Shown here: in pieces, positions 6,502 through 12,955 of the stretch | Layout of the letters: each line of letters begins with the position of its first letter | Position numbering within the stretch: position 1 is the first letter of the stretch | Origin: a virus | Strand: one strand, 5' to 3' | Length of the DNA: 27,177 nt | IMG/VR virus record: IMGVR_UViG_3300037242_000184 | Location: 1-27,177 of that record | Translations under genes and position numbers: made by a program | Notes under the pieces: model-generated | What the model was told of the DNA's origin: nothing | Seen by the model: the letters and a program-made list of their open reading frames with translations, nothing else | The model's database searches: none

Positions 6502-6735
6502 ATGCCACGTGGACCAAAAGGCGAAAAGCGCCCTGCCGACGTGATCGGCAATGCCGTCCACGTCATGCGCATAGCGACAGGCGAGATCGCCGACGAGGTT
6601 CCCGACGACGGCAAAGACCCCGCAGCAAAGGCGCTTGGCAAGAAAGGCGGCGCGGCGCGGGCGAAGGCTATGACACCGGAAAAACGCGCGGAAATCGCCA
6701 AGAAAGCAGCCGCGAAGCGATGGCACAAGAATTAG
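6502..6735 (+). CDS. Small basic 'RNA-binding protein'-type rhizobial protein, 77 aa
   Basis: The start MPRGPKGEKRPADVIGNAV at 6502 is the usual beginning of a very common Hyphomicrobiales protein often annotated as RNA-binding. The middle VMRIATGE is conserved. The C-terminal half AKALGKKGGAARAKAMTPEK, followed by further lysine/alanine repeats, ends in AKKAAAKRW, similar to eukaryotic-type lysine-rich histone tails. It probably binds nucleic acid through this basic helix; experimental function is not known to me. An ATG at 6451 would add 17 atypical residues and is not used. It lies inside the transposon-like element, which may help explain why such genes spread. Confidence 0.75.
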   Translation: MPRGPKGEKRPADVIGNAVHVMRIATGEIADEVPDDGKDPAAKALGKKGGAARAKAMTPEKRAEIAKKAAAKRWHKN

Positions 6736-6736
6736 A

Positions 6737-6831
6737 GCTGCCGATAATATCGTGACCTGCCGGTAGGACAAACACCTGCCTAATTGTGCATAACCTGCCG
6801 TTTTCGCAATATCCTGCCATTTCAAACTGTA
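6737..6831. repeat. Five CTGCC motifs at exact 19-bp period
   Basis: The hexamers at 6737 (GCTGCC), 6756, 6775, 6794 and 6813 (all CCTGCC) are each 19 bases apart, with unrelated 13-base sequences between them. Nineteen bases is just under two helical turns, so a protein could read all copies from nearly the same face of the DNA. The array lies between the stop of the basic protein gene and the right terminal repeat, and the last unit runs into that repeat. It could be a transposase-binding subterminal array, an iteron-like origin element or an operator array. Confidence 0.65.
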
Positions 6832-6839
6832 ACAGTGCC
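6823..6839 (-). repeat. Right terminal inverted repeat (17 bp)
   Basis: CAAACTGTAACAGTGCC is the exact complement of 6077-6093 and closes the element. The next base begins the second copy of CTTTCGGT. Confidence 0.8.
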
Positions 6840-6847
6840 CTTTCGGT
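6840..6847. repeat. Right copy of 8-bp target duplication
   Basis: CTTTCGGT is identical to 6069-6076 and directly adjoins the right terminal inverted repeat. Confidence 0.8.
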
Positions 6848-6860
6848 CCCATTTCGCGGG

Positions 6861-7079
6861 TCAGTCGAACATCGGGCGAGCCTTGACAGCAATGAAGCCT
6901 TTTTCGGTGAGGTAAAGAAGATCAGTGGCGCCTTCACCGATGGTCCCGTCGCGCTCGCATCCTCGGATCAAATCTTCGACGAGCGATTCAGTGAAGATCG
7001 ACCGCTTTCTCAGGGTTTCCTTGGTCAAACACCCATGGTCCCAGATCAGCCTTAAAACGCACCATTCCGCGGCGGTCAT
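6861..7079 (-). CDS. Small winged-helix-type protein, 72 aa
   Basis: The start is the ATG at 7079, overlapping the stop of the methyltransferase gene. The product (MTAAEWCVLRLIWDHGCLTK, then a helix and a two-strand wing ending YLTEKGFIAVKARPMFD) follows the helix-helix-helix-wing order of a small winged-helix DNA-binding domain. The LTEKG segment is the common wing of MarR/PadR-like folds. It is probably a phage DNA-binding or regulatory protein. It is the last gene before the transposon-like insertion. Confidence 0.55.
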   Translation of the reverse strand: MTAAEWCVLRLIWDHGCLTKETLRKRSIFTESLVEDLIRGCERDGTIGEGATDLLYLTEKGFIAVKARPMFD

Positions 7080-8500
7080 GGCGTGCTGCCCTTTCCTCTC
7101 TGAAGTGCCCTTCGCTGGCTTGGGGAAAGCGGACGCTTCCACATCTCGTTCCACGGGCCATCCTTAGGGGCGGCCGCGGGAAGCCGCTCGGCGCCCGTTT
7201 CTGCGAAGCTACGGCAGGTTTTTTCGAGGATGGCCGATTGCTTGGCGAAATTCTGCCACCGTTGCACTGCGACATCGACATAGGCTGGGCTGATCTCGAT
7301 CGCGCGGCAGGCGCGCCGGGTCATCTCCGCCGCAATAATGGTCGTGCCGGAGCCGACGAATGGATCATAGACGGCATCGCCTGGCTTCGAGTTGTTTTCG
7401 ATCGGGCGCTTCATGCACTCGATCGGTTTTTGCGTGGAATGGCCGGTTTCGGATTTAGCGTGGGGAATCTCCCAGAGGGTTGTCTGCGAACGGTCGCCAC
7501 TCCAGAAATGCTTTCGCCCCTTTCGGACCGCGTACCAGCAAGGCTCGTGGCGCCAATGATAATCTCCGCGGCTTATGACGAAGCGCGGCTTTGCCCAGAT
7601 TATCTGGCAGACAATTTCAAACCCAGCGGCCTCTAAGGAAGCTTGGACGACGCTGGCATGCCGACCGGCATGCCAGCAGTAGACGACGCTTCCTGAAAAC
7701 AGTTTCCACGCCTCAGTCCAGTCTGTTCGGTCGTCGTTATGCACGGCCGATATGGCGCTCGCGCCATATCCAATTGAACCTTTCTTCGCGGCTTCGTTGC
7801 GCCAGTTTGCATCATATTCCACGCCATAAGGCGGATCGGTCACCATCAGATGCGGCTTCGCGCCGGCGAGACAGCGCTGGACGTCATCGGCCTTCGTCGC
7901 ATCACCGCAGAGCAGCCGATGGCCGCCGAGCAGCCAAACATCGCCCAGCACGCTTACTGGATCGGCCGGCGGCTCCGGTGCAGCTTCCGGATCGACCGCG
8001 CCTTCTGTCCCAGCGAGAACACCAAATCCGCGAAGCTCGATTTCCGGGAATCCGAGGAGTTCAACGTCATAGCCCTCGGCCTTCAGACTGAATAATTCCT
8101 GCTTGATCAGATCGTCGGACCAGCCCGCCAAAAGAGCAACTTGGTTGTCCTGAATCCGCATCGCGCGCTTGTCGACTTCGGAAAGTCCGAACCTTTGAAC
8201 GAAGGGAAAGTCCAGCAACCCCGCGGCGGCCGCAGCCTGAAGGCGCCCGTGGCCCTTGATGATGATCCAGTTCTCATCAACGACGATGGGCTGATCGGAG
8301 CCGTGCTTGCGGATGAGATCGGCAAGAAGGGCGATCTCGGCGGCTGGGTGACTTCTAGCGTTGAGCGGATACGGCTTGAAGCGCTTCAGCGGAGCGCGGC
8401 CCGAGATCATCTTCTGGTCCGCGCCGGGGACGGAAAACGGATCGACCGCATCGCGCATCGCCGCGGGAACTCTGGTCGGCGGTCTTTTCACGGGCATCAC
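7076..8500 (-). CDS. ParB-domain and DNA methyltransferase fusion, 474 aa
   Basis: Residues about 33-130 form a ParB/Srx-like nuclease-fold domain (PLKRFKPYPLNARSH, then IIIKGHGRLQAA). Residues about 185-430 form an SAM-dependent DNA methyltransferase of the N4-cytosine/N6-adenine beta type: the catalytic DPPYG motif is at 222-226 and the SAM-binding DPFVGSGTT at 379-387. The order catalytic motif then SAM motif fits the beta class. Such ParB-methyltransferase fusions are common in phages and usually act as orphan modification enzymes that protect phage DNA; no restriction enzyme is encoded beside it. The start is GTG at 8500 (GTGA overlap) or the ATG three bases later. Confidence 0.9.
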   Translation of the reverse strand: MMPVKRPPTRVPAAMRDAVDPFSVPGADQKMISGRAPLKRFKPYPLNARSHPAAEIALLADLIRKHGSDQPIVVDENWIIIKGHGRLQAAAAAGLLDFPFVQRFGLSEVDKRAMRIQDNQVALLAGWSDDLIKQELFSLKAEGYDVELLGFPEIELRGFGVLAGTEGAVDPEAAPEPPADPVSVLGDVWLLGGHRLLCGDATKADDVQRCLAGAKPHLMVTDPPYGVEYDANWRNEAAKKGSIGYGASAISAVHNDDRTDWTEAWKLFSGSVVYCWHAGRHASVVQASLEAAGFEIVCQIIWAKPRFVISRGDYHWRHEPCWYAVRKGRKHFWSGDRSQTTLWEIPHAKSETGHSTQKPIECMKRPIENNSKPGDAVYDPFVGSGTTIIAAEMTRRACRAIEISPAYVDVAVQRWQNFAKQSAILEKTCRSFAETGAERLPAAAPKDGPWNEMWKRPLSPSQRRALQRGKGSTP

Positions 8501-9177
8501 GCGCTTACCTTTCGCGCCATCACTCTCCGGCCATCGGGAAGGCCGATGATCTCCCAGCCCAGCGTCAGCATCAGGGTTAGCGTCATGCCGATCTGGCCCG
8601 GCTTGAGTTCGGGCGCTTCGACGCCCTGATCTTCGAAGGTTCGAATTCGAAAAATCTCGTCCTGTTTCTTCCGCTGTTCGCCCAATGCCTTCAGCCGCTC
8701 TTCCTCGGCCGCGCGCTCCTGCTCGGCCTGCTCAGCCCGAATTTTCTTCCAATCCTTTGTCACGGCGCCGGTCCGCAGTTTCGCCTCCAGCGGGCGCCCC
8801 TTGAATTCCTCGGACAGATGGCGTTCATAGGCCGCCAGGAGGCCGTGCAGCCGTCCCTCGATCGGCCCGGCATCGAGCGAGAACTCCCACGGCCAAATCG
8901 CCGGGACGCTGTATTCCCCGCAGCCAGAGGCGAAGGCCAACGCCTTTTGGTCGTCGATCACGCCGAGAAAAGCCATCCAGGCCACCCATCTCTCCGGTGT
9001 CTCCGGTTTCCCGGATGCAGCCGATCCTGCGGCGTTGCGGATCGTCGAATAGGCTCCGAGCCCAGCTCGGACGAAAGCCTGAGCATTGCCGACGAAGCTG
9101 GTCCTAGTCACCACGCCTGCCGCGAATGGCCCGAGCAGAACTGGCGCCCCCTCAGCCTTCTTGCGCCGCTTGGTCAT
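8497..9177 (-). CDS. Unknown protein with charged central helix, 226 aa
   Basis: The start is the ATG at 9177, in an ATGA overlap with the preceding gene. The N-terminus is basic (MTKRRKKAEGAP). Residues about 135-185 are a long charged helix rich in E, R and K (EQAEQERAAEEERLKALGEQ), probably a coiled coil. The C-terminus is a compact TLMLTLGWEIIGLPDGRRVMARK segment. No family is recognised. Its position between the replication-type genes and the methyltransferase suggests a DNA metabolism role. Confidence 0.6.
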   Translation of the reverse strand: MTKRRKKAEGAPVLLGPFAAGVVTRTSFVGNAQAFVRAGLGAYSTIRNAAGSAASGKPETPERWVAWMAFLGVIDDQKALAFASGCGEYSVPAIWPWEFSLDAGPIEGRLHGLLAAYERHLSEEFKGRPLEAKLRTGAVTKDWKKIRAEQAEQERAAEEERLKALGEQRKKQDEIFRIRTFEDQGVEAPELKPGQIGMTLTLMLTLGWEIIGLPDGRRVMARKVSA

Positions 9178-9704
9178 GCGCGCTCGCCCGACGAGGCCGC
9201 GAGTCTCAGCCGGCGCTCGCCTTCCAAGGCCCGCCGCGCCTTCTCGCACCAGCACTCGCTCCCCTCAACCGCGCGCTTGACGTGGTCGCGGAGCTGCGAA
9301 ATCAGCGGCACGAAGCTGTAGCCCCCGATCTCGCCGCGGATCACGCCGCGGATGACGTGGAGAAGCGCCCACGCCGGAAGATCTTCAAGTTCACGGATAT
9401 AGACTTCGGCACGCCGCACAGGATCGCCGTGCTTCGCCGGGAGAACCTCGAACAACTCGGCCAAGGCCTCGGCGATATCTTCCGATTTTTCCCGCGCCGT
9501 TTGCTGGCTGATCTCGACCATGCCGAGCCAAGCTGCGACCTTGGCCGCCATATCCGCCCCAAGTTCGACGGGCGCTCCATTCCTGAATTCGCCGCGCACC
9601 CAGAAGCGACCAAGCGCGACATTGATTGCCGGCTCAATGTCCGTTCCCGGTGATGCCACCTGCGCCGACAAGTTCACCCTCGATGAAATCTCCTTGCTTC
9701 CCAT
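9174..9704 (-). CDS. Possible replication accessory (helicase-loader-like N-terminal type), 176 aa
   Basis: The helical core has the pattern IAEALAELFEVLPAKHG followed by DLPAWALLHVIRGVIRGEIG and PLISQLRDHVKRAVE. This resembles a family next to DUF1376 proteins in alphaproteobacterial prophages, described as replication or helicase-loader accessory proteins. The resemblance is by pattern only. The gene starts inside the end of the DUF1376 gene, a 71-base overlap; GTG codons downstream, for example at 9659, would shorten the overlap. The ATG at 9704 has a GGGAGAT ribosome-binding site and is preferred. Confidence 0.5.
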   Translation of the reverse strand: MGSKEISSRVNLSAQVASPGTDIEPAINVALGRFWVRGEFRNGAPVELGADMAAKVAAWLGMVEISQQTAREKSEDIAEALAELFEVLPAKHGDPVRRAEVYIRELEDLPAWALLHVIRGVIRGEIGGYSFVPLISQLRDHVKRAVEGSECWCEKARRALEGERRLRLAASSGERA

Positions 9705-10494
9705 TTTTCATCTCCCTTGCGCGCGCCGCGATGGCGCCGAAAACTTCCGAGGTCGTCAGCGGCCGACCGTTGCCGTTCTGGCGCGGCCCGAAGTTCGGCG
9801 GGTGCGCCCGCTGGGCCTCCCGCCGCATCCAGCCTTTGAACGCCGCGCCCCAATCAATCTTTTTGGCGCCCTTCGCCTTTGCCCATAACCGCATGTCCTC
9901 GGCGAACGCTTCAATCGCGGGCGCCTTTAATCCGCACCGGGAAGTCCCGTAAGCTACGTCGTCGTCGCTTGGCCGCCAGTCGCCCGGCAATTCCTTCGCG
10001 ATCGACTTCATCCGAGTTTTTGGCTTCGTCGTTCGGCTAGGCGCGTCAGCGCCGTTAATACCCTCGTAGCGAAGCGAAGAGGGTATAGAGTCTGGTTCTG
10101 TAGAAGATGCTAGAGCAAACGCCTTCTTTTGCTTTAGCAAAACACTAGCTTTTGCTAGATCTGGATTGCTATTTTTCAAAGCCTTAGCTAATCCACCGAG
10201 CGATCCAGCGGAGACCCTTGCATCGCTTTTTTTGTTCGCCTTCTCCAGCTCACCCTCGATCCTTTTGTGGATCCAACCGGGGCCGAAAAGCTGCGCGATC
10301 TTCGATCTGATCGACGCCCATTGCCGAATTCCAAGCTTGGCGATCAAAGCGAGTGACCGATCATCGTCCGGCAGCCCAGAATGCTGCCAATAGTGCATGA
10401 TCAGAAGCAAATAGGCACCGTGCTCAAGGGTGCTCAGGTGCGCTGTGTCGCCGAGATAATCCTTGACATAGAAGGGCATCCACGGATGGCTCAT
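9634..10494 (-). CDS. DUF1376 (YdaU-like) phage replication protein, 286 aa
   Basis: The N-terminal 90 residues are DUF1376: WMPFYVKDYLGDTAHLSTLE, followed by HGAYLLLIMHYWQ. This winged-helix-type domain begins many phage proteins that stand in the position of replication initiators or DnaT/DnaD-like loaders. The middle (residues 90-160) is low complexity with several lysines. The C-terminal part (DWRPSDDDVAYG, then a helical FAEDMRLWAKAKGAKKIDWGAAFKGWMRR-type segment cut by short loops) is the usual C-terminal partner found in these proteins and probably contacts DNA or the helicase. It is a good candidate for the phage's replication initiator. Confidence 0.8.
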   Translation of the reverse strand: MSHPWMPFYVKDYLGDTAHLSTLEHGAYLLLIMHYWQHSGLPDDDRSLALIAKLGIRQWASIRSKIAQLFGPGWIHKRIEGELEKANKKSDARVSAGSLGGLAKALKNSNPDLAKASVLLKQKKAFALASSTEPDSIPSSLRYEGINGADAPSRTTKPKTRMKSIAKELPGDWRPSDDDVAYGTSRCGLKAPAIEAFAEDMRLWAKAKGAKKIDWGAAFKGWMRREAQRAHPPNFGPRQNGNGRPLTTSEVFGAIAARAREMKNGKQGDFIEGELVGAGGITGNGH

Positions 10495-10553
10495 CCACGC
10501 CTCTCAATCAGAGGCGGATTGCAAAATCGTTCTAGAATTGGTAGGAAGGGCAT
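10491..10553 (-). CDS. Possible 20-aa leader peptide before the DUF1376 gene
   Basis: The ATG at 10553 has a GGAAG ribosome-binding site six bases upstream and opens a 20-codon frame (MPFLPILERF, then CNPPLIERRG). Its TGA overlaps the ATG of the DUF1376 gene. The same overlap style is used throughout the operon, and the DUF1376 start has no strong ribosome-binding site of its own. It could be a coupling leader, but so short a frame may be chance. Confidence 0.3.
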   Translation of the reverse strand: MPFLPILERFCNPPLIERRG

Positions 10554-10727
10554 GGATTTCTTCCGAGTGCCGTCGGGAGGGTCAAGAGGTGGCGCCTGAG
10601 CTCAAGACTCGGCGCCATTTCGCTGTTTGGCGAAGGACGCGAAGCTAGGACGATTCGCGGGGCATTTCGAATCTTTTGTCGGCGCCTGTGGGAATAGCGG
10701 GCAAAAGATCGAATTCAGCCTCCCGGC
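10554..10727. other. Non-coding gap with two inverted repeats
   Basis: No convincing gene lies here on either strand. Two stem-loops are visible. TTCGAATCTTTTG (10666-10678) pairs with CAAAAGATCGAA (10702-10713), with one bulged base and a 23-base loop, just past the stop of the 10728-11390 gene. TGGCGCC (10590-10596) pairs with GGCGCCA (10611-10617), the stem extending by GAG/CTC around a bulge. Neither is followed by a T-run on the minus strand. They may attenuate or punctuate the leftward transcript. Confidence 0.45.
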
Positions 10728-11390
10728 TTAGCCCAAAAGATCAGCGCCGAGGAACCGGCGCCCAGTCGCGCGGCAGATCTCGAGCACGCCCCAGCCGCCA
10801 GCACAGGGATCGACAACCAGCTCGCCCGGCTTCGTGACAGCGCAGATGAGGCGCTCCAATAGCCGGATAGGCTTTGCATGCGCGTGCCGGCGGCGTTCCT
10901 GGAGTTCGAGCCAGACATCCTCGATGCTGTGGTCCCGCCAGCAGCCAGCGGCCTTGATCGGGGCCTTCTGCGCGACGACAAGGAATTCGGCGCGGCAACG
11001 CGAGCGGCGCCCCATGCCGATTCGACCTTTGTCCCAGCAGAGAAGGTCGACGATCTGCAATCGGGTATAGCGAAGATAGGCCAAATGCCGGCCTCCCCCG
11101 ATCATGAACTTGTCGGCCCAGAGGAAAAGATGGCCGCTTGGGCGCAAGACGCGCTCGGCCTGCTCGACGAAGATGGCGATCAGATGCTCTGACATCGGCG
11201 GCAGCTTTGCCCGCTCTTTCTGCCGCGCGCCTTCGTTGCCGAAGGCCAAGGCGTCCAGGACCGACCGATATTGCGGGTCTAAGATCACAAGCGCGGCCTC
11301 GGCAGCGTGGATCGATCGAAGGAGCTTGAGGCCGTCACCCCCGTTCCTGGCGTCGCGCGCGAAGGCCGCGCCAGAAACCCGAGCGTCCAT
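10728..11390 (-). CDS. DNA methyltransferase with DPQY variant motif, 220 aa
   Basis: Catalytic motif IV is LDPQYR (DPQY at residues 38-41) in place of the common DPPY, and the SAM-binding motif is DPCAGG (194-199) near the C-terminus. The catalytic-then-SAM order puts it with beta-class N6-adenine/N4-cytosine methyltransferases. The DPQYR form with a following FGNEGARQKERA segment is a recognisable phage subfamily. It probably modifies phage DNA; target unknown. The start is the ATG at 11390 with AGG four bases upstream; an in-frame TTG at 11417 would overlap the RuvC gene. Confidence 0.8.
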   Translation of the reverse strand: MDARVSGAAFARDARNGGDGLKLLRSIHAAEAALVILDPQYRSVLDALAFGNEGARQKERAKLPPMSEHLIAIFVEQAERVLRPSGHLFLWADKFMIGGGRHLAYLRYTRLQIVDLLCWDKGRIGMGRRSRCRAEFLVVAQKAPIKAAGCWRDHSIEDVWLELQERRRHAHAKPIRLLERLICAVTKPGELVVDPCAGGWGVLEICRATGRRFLGADLLG

Positions 11391-11403
11391 GATCCTATTC
11401 GCC

Positions 11404-11916
11404 CTATCCCGCAGCAAGAATATTTTCTTGCGGCAGTTTCAGATGCCCGCGCTCTTCGCCGAGAAGCATGGCCCCATACCGGGCAATCAAGGCCGCGTCT
11501 GCCCTGTTGTGGTCCTTCTTCCGATCGAAGAATGCCGTTCCGGGGAAAAGCTTGATCGCCCGCTGGCGATCATCCTCTTTGGAGGCCCGAATCAGCCCGT
11601 GGGCCTTCTTCCAGGCCGTCGGCTCAATGATGGTGCTCGGGATGCCAAGGGCCTCCACGACCGCCTCTAAGGCTCCCACGGCCCTGCCGTAATGGAAGCC
11701 AGACGAGGCCCCCTGTTCCGGCATGGCTTGGCTTCTCTCGATGAAGGCGTGATCCGGCGCGTTGGCCCGGAGATAGCGGGCGAGATAGCCGACATCGACC
11801 CGCCGCTTGGCCTTCTCCCCCGTCGTCGGGACATCGATGGCATCGATGAGAACGCGCCCGTTCTGGACGAGCGCGATGCCGCCGTTGAGGCCGCAGTCTA
11901 TCCCAGCGATGATCAT
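11404..11916 (-). CDS. RuvC-like Holliday-junction resolvase, 170 aa
   Basis: The protein has the RNase H-fold acidic residues of the RuvC family: D7 in IAGIDCGLNGG, E60 in FIERSQAMPEQG, and H136/D140 in KKDHNRADAALIA. KLFPG and WKKAHGL segments also fit. RuvC cleaves four-way junctions; phage versions resolve recombination or replication branches before packaging. The 170-aa length is normal. It is probably the junction-resolving partner of the ERF/YqaJ recombination proteins on the rightward arm. Its start overlaps the upstream stop as ATGA. Confidence 0.9.
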   Translation of the reverse strand: MIIAGIDCGLNGGIALVQNGRVLIDAIDVPTTGEKAKRRVDVGYLARYLRANAPDHAFIERSQAMPEQGASSGFHYGRAVGALEAVVEALGIPSTIIEPTAWKKAHGLIRASKEDDRQRAIKLFPGTAFFDRKKDHNRADAALIARYGAMLLGEERGHLKLPQENILAAG

Positions 11917-12335
11917 TCCGCGGCCGGGCGCATCCGCGTCACATTGCCATCCGATTCGTTCTCGGCGTTGCGGGAGCGGCGCTTGGGCCTCTCCCCTTCG
12001 GGGATGGCTTCCTGCTCTTCCTCGTCGGCTTCGCCCTCAGGCTTGTCCATCTGGAAGCTCGGGGCCGAATCGGCGCGGGTTTTCAGGCCGGATTTGACGA
12101 AATAATCGTCGAATGTCTCCATGAAATCGTGGAGCCTTGCAGGCTCCATTTTGTCGAGCTTGCGGATCAGCGCGAAGACCTTCTTGTCCAACCCGTTTTT
12201 CTCGACGGCATCTCCGATCAATTGCCCTATGTCGCCGCGGACCGAATCCATGTCCGCCTGATGGCCGCGGACGGCTGCGAGTAGGTCTTTGAGCTTCCTC
12301 GGGCCGATTGACGTAGCTTCCTGTTTTCTCGACAT
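11913..12335 (-). CDS. Unknown helical protein with acidic linker and basic tail, 140 aa
   Basis: The ATG at 12335 has a clear GGAG eight bases upstream. Residues 10-85 are predicted helices (LKDLLAAVRGHQADMDSVRG, then VFALIRKLDKMEPARLHDFMETFDD). Residues about 95-115 are acidic and 115-125 basic (GERPKRRSRN). The helical core faintly recalls GapR/DUF2312-type phage and host proteins that bind overtwisted DNA, but the match is weak. Function unknown; the position directly upstream of RuvC suggests a DNA transaction role. Confidence 0.6.
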   Translation of the reverse strand: MSRKQEATSIGPRKLKDLLAAVRGHQADMDSVRGDIGQLIGDAVEKNGLDKKVFALIRKLDKMEPARLHDFMETFDDYFVKSGLKTRADSAPSFQMDKPEGEADEEEQEAIPEGERPKRRSRNAENESDGNVTRMRPAAE

Positions 12336-12348
12336 GAATCGTTCTCCG

Positions 12349-12540
12349 TTAGTGAAAGGCTTGGCTGGGCGCCGTCTCGAATTCGTCGTCCGAGATCAGA
12401 TCGCGGAAAAGCTTCGAGGCGCACTCCGCCGGCTCCGCCCCTACCTGTCGGCAGAAGGCGGAAAACCTCATATAGGTGTGCGAATCCATTTTGATCGGAA
12501 TGACGATCTCGGACTCGCGGGGCGCGGGCTCTTCTTCCAT
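12349..12540 (-). CDS. Small ribbon-helix-helix-like protein, 63 aa
   Basis: After an acidic N-terminus the sequence EIVIPIKMDSHTYMRFSAFC reads as a beta strand followed by two helices (AFCRQVGAEPAECASKLFRDLI), the order of a ribbon-helix-helix DNA-binding domain. This is the first gene of the leftward transcript from the promoter at 12570-12598 and might be an early regulator. No good ribosome-binding site is seen before the ATG. Confidence 0.5.
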   Translation of the reverse strand: MEEEPAPRESEIVIPIKMDSHTYMRFSAFCRQVGAEPAECASKLFRDLISDDEFETAPSQAFH

Positions 12541-12569
12541 CGGCCGAATCTACTCAAGGAGAGATTCGA

Positions 12570-12598
12570 ATGATAGAGGGCGGGACGATTTTCCCCAA
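12570..12598 (-). promoter_or_regulatory. Predicted leftward early promoter with operator (12581-12595)
   Basis: On the minus strand TTGGGG (12598-12593), a 17-base spacer and TATCAT (12575-12570) form a sigma70-type promoter 30 bases upstream of the first leftward gene. The plus-strand 15-mer CGGGACGATTTTCCC at 12581-12595 overlaps the end of the -35 box and most of the spacer. It matches the other operator-like sites of the window. Binding there would block RNA polymerase. Confidence 0.6.
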
Positions 12599-12605
12599 GG
12601 AAATC

Positions 12606-12860
12606 TCAGCGCTTGATCGTCATGAAAACGGCACGGAGCGGCGGGATCTTGAGATCGGCCGGCCATTCCTCCTGGAAATGCTCGACGATCTCCTGCAACT
12701 TGTCGATCGACAGTGATCGCGTTCCAGCCCGGAGATCCTCGAAAAATCCGCTGTTCCCGTAGAATTCCTTGGAAACGTGGCTGAGACTCTTGCCGGTCCC
12801 CTTTGCATAGGTTTCGGCAAGAGCTAGAAGATTGTCTCGGACGGTCGCAACAATCGACAT
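12606..12860 (-). CDS. Phage repressor-like HTH protein, 84 aa
   Basis: The product begins MSIVATVRDNLLALAETYAK. An HTH-like segment follows around residues 23-58 (GKSLSHVSKEFYGNSGFF, then EDLRAGTRSLSIDKLQEIVE), in the style of small XRE/Cro-type regulators. It lacks a cleavable C-terminal domain, so induction would not follow the RecA-LexA route. Support for a repressor role is mainly positional: the gene lies between divergent operons, and promoters on both sides and its own promoter carry the same 15-bp near-palindrome. There is no ribosome-binding site, and the predicted -10 box lies nine bases before the ATG, so the mRNA may be leaderless, as lambda cI is from PRM. Confidence 0.65.
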   Translation of the reverse strand: MSIVATVRDNLLALAETYAKGTGKSLSHVSKEFYGNSGFFEDLRAGTRSLSIDKLQEIVEHFQEEWPADLKIPPLRAVFMTIKR

Positions 12861-12869
12861 GGTGCTGGC

Positions 12870-12898
12870 GTTTTAGCAGGGGATGATCATCCCTGCAA
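12870..12898 (-). promoter_or_regulatory. Predicted repressor promoter with operator (12879-12893)
   Basis: On the minus strand TTGCAG (12898-12893), 17 bases and TAAAAC (12875-12870) lie just before the repressor ATG at 12860. The plus-strand site GGGGATGATCATCCC (12879-12893) fills most of the spacer and is the most symmetric of the four copies, within the larger near-palindrome 12876-12896. This layout predicts negative autoregulation. Confidence 0.6.
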
Positions 12899-12926
12899 TA
12901 TTTTTCGACTCAGTGCGGTTTGGGAC

Positions 12927-12955
12927 TTGACGCCGGGGACAATTTTCCCTAATGT
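12927..12955 (+). promoter_or_regulatory. Predicted main rightward promoter with operator (12935-12949)
   Basis: TTGACG (12927-12932), a 17-base spacer and TAATGT (12950-12955) form the strongest sigma70-type promoter in the window. GGGGACAATTTTCCC (12935-12949) fills the spacer up to the -10 box. It should drive the whole rightward early arm, whose first start codon is at 12996. Confidence 0.65.

Larger units (their letters stand above)
6077..6839. mobile_element. Non-autonomous transposon-like cassette, 763 bp, with two cargo genes
   Basis: The ends are perfect 17-bp inverted repeats, GGCACTGTTACAGTTTG at the left and its complement at the right, abutted by an 8-bp direct repeat. No transposase is encoded. 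The only genes are a secreted cysteine-rich protein (minus) and a small basic protein (plus), plus a 19-bp-phased motif array beside the right end. The GGCACTGTT tip and the 8-bp duplication recall IS6-family elements (IS26 ends begin GGCACTGTTGCAA). IS1595-type elements also make 8-bp duplications and carry cargo. The family cannot be fixed from this window. It would need a transposase supplied in trans. It sits in a phage intergenic region, eight bases upstream of a -35 box, without breaking a gene. Confidence 0.8.

Noticed and set aside
6737-6831. CRISPR array
   Set aside because: The repeated part is only six bases and the spacers 13 bases; no cas genes are present.
6077-6839. Invertible DNA segment flanked by inverted repeats
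   Set aside because: The abutting 8-bp direct repeats point to transposition, not inversion, and no recombinase gene is nearby.
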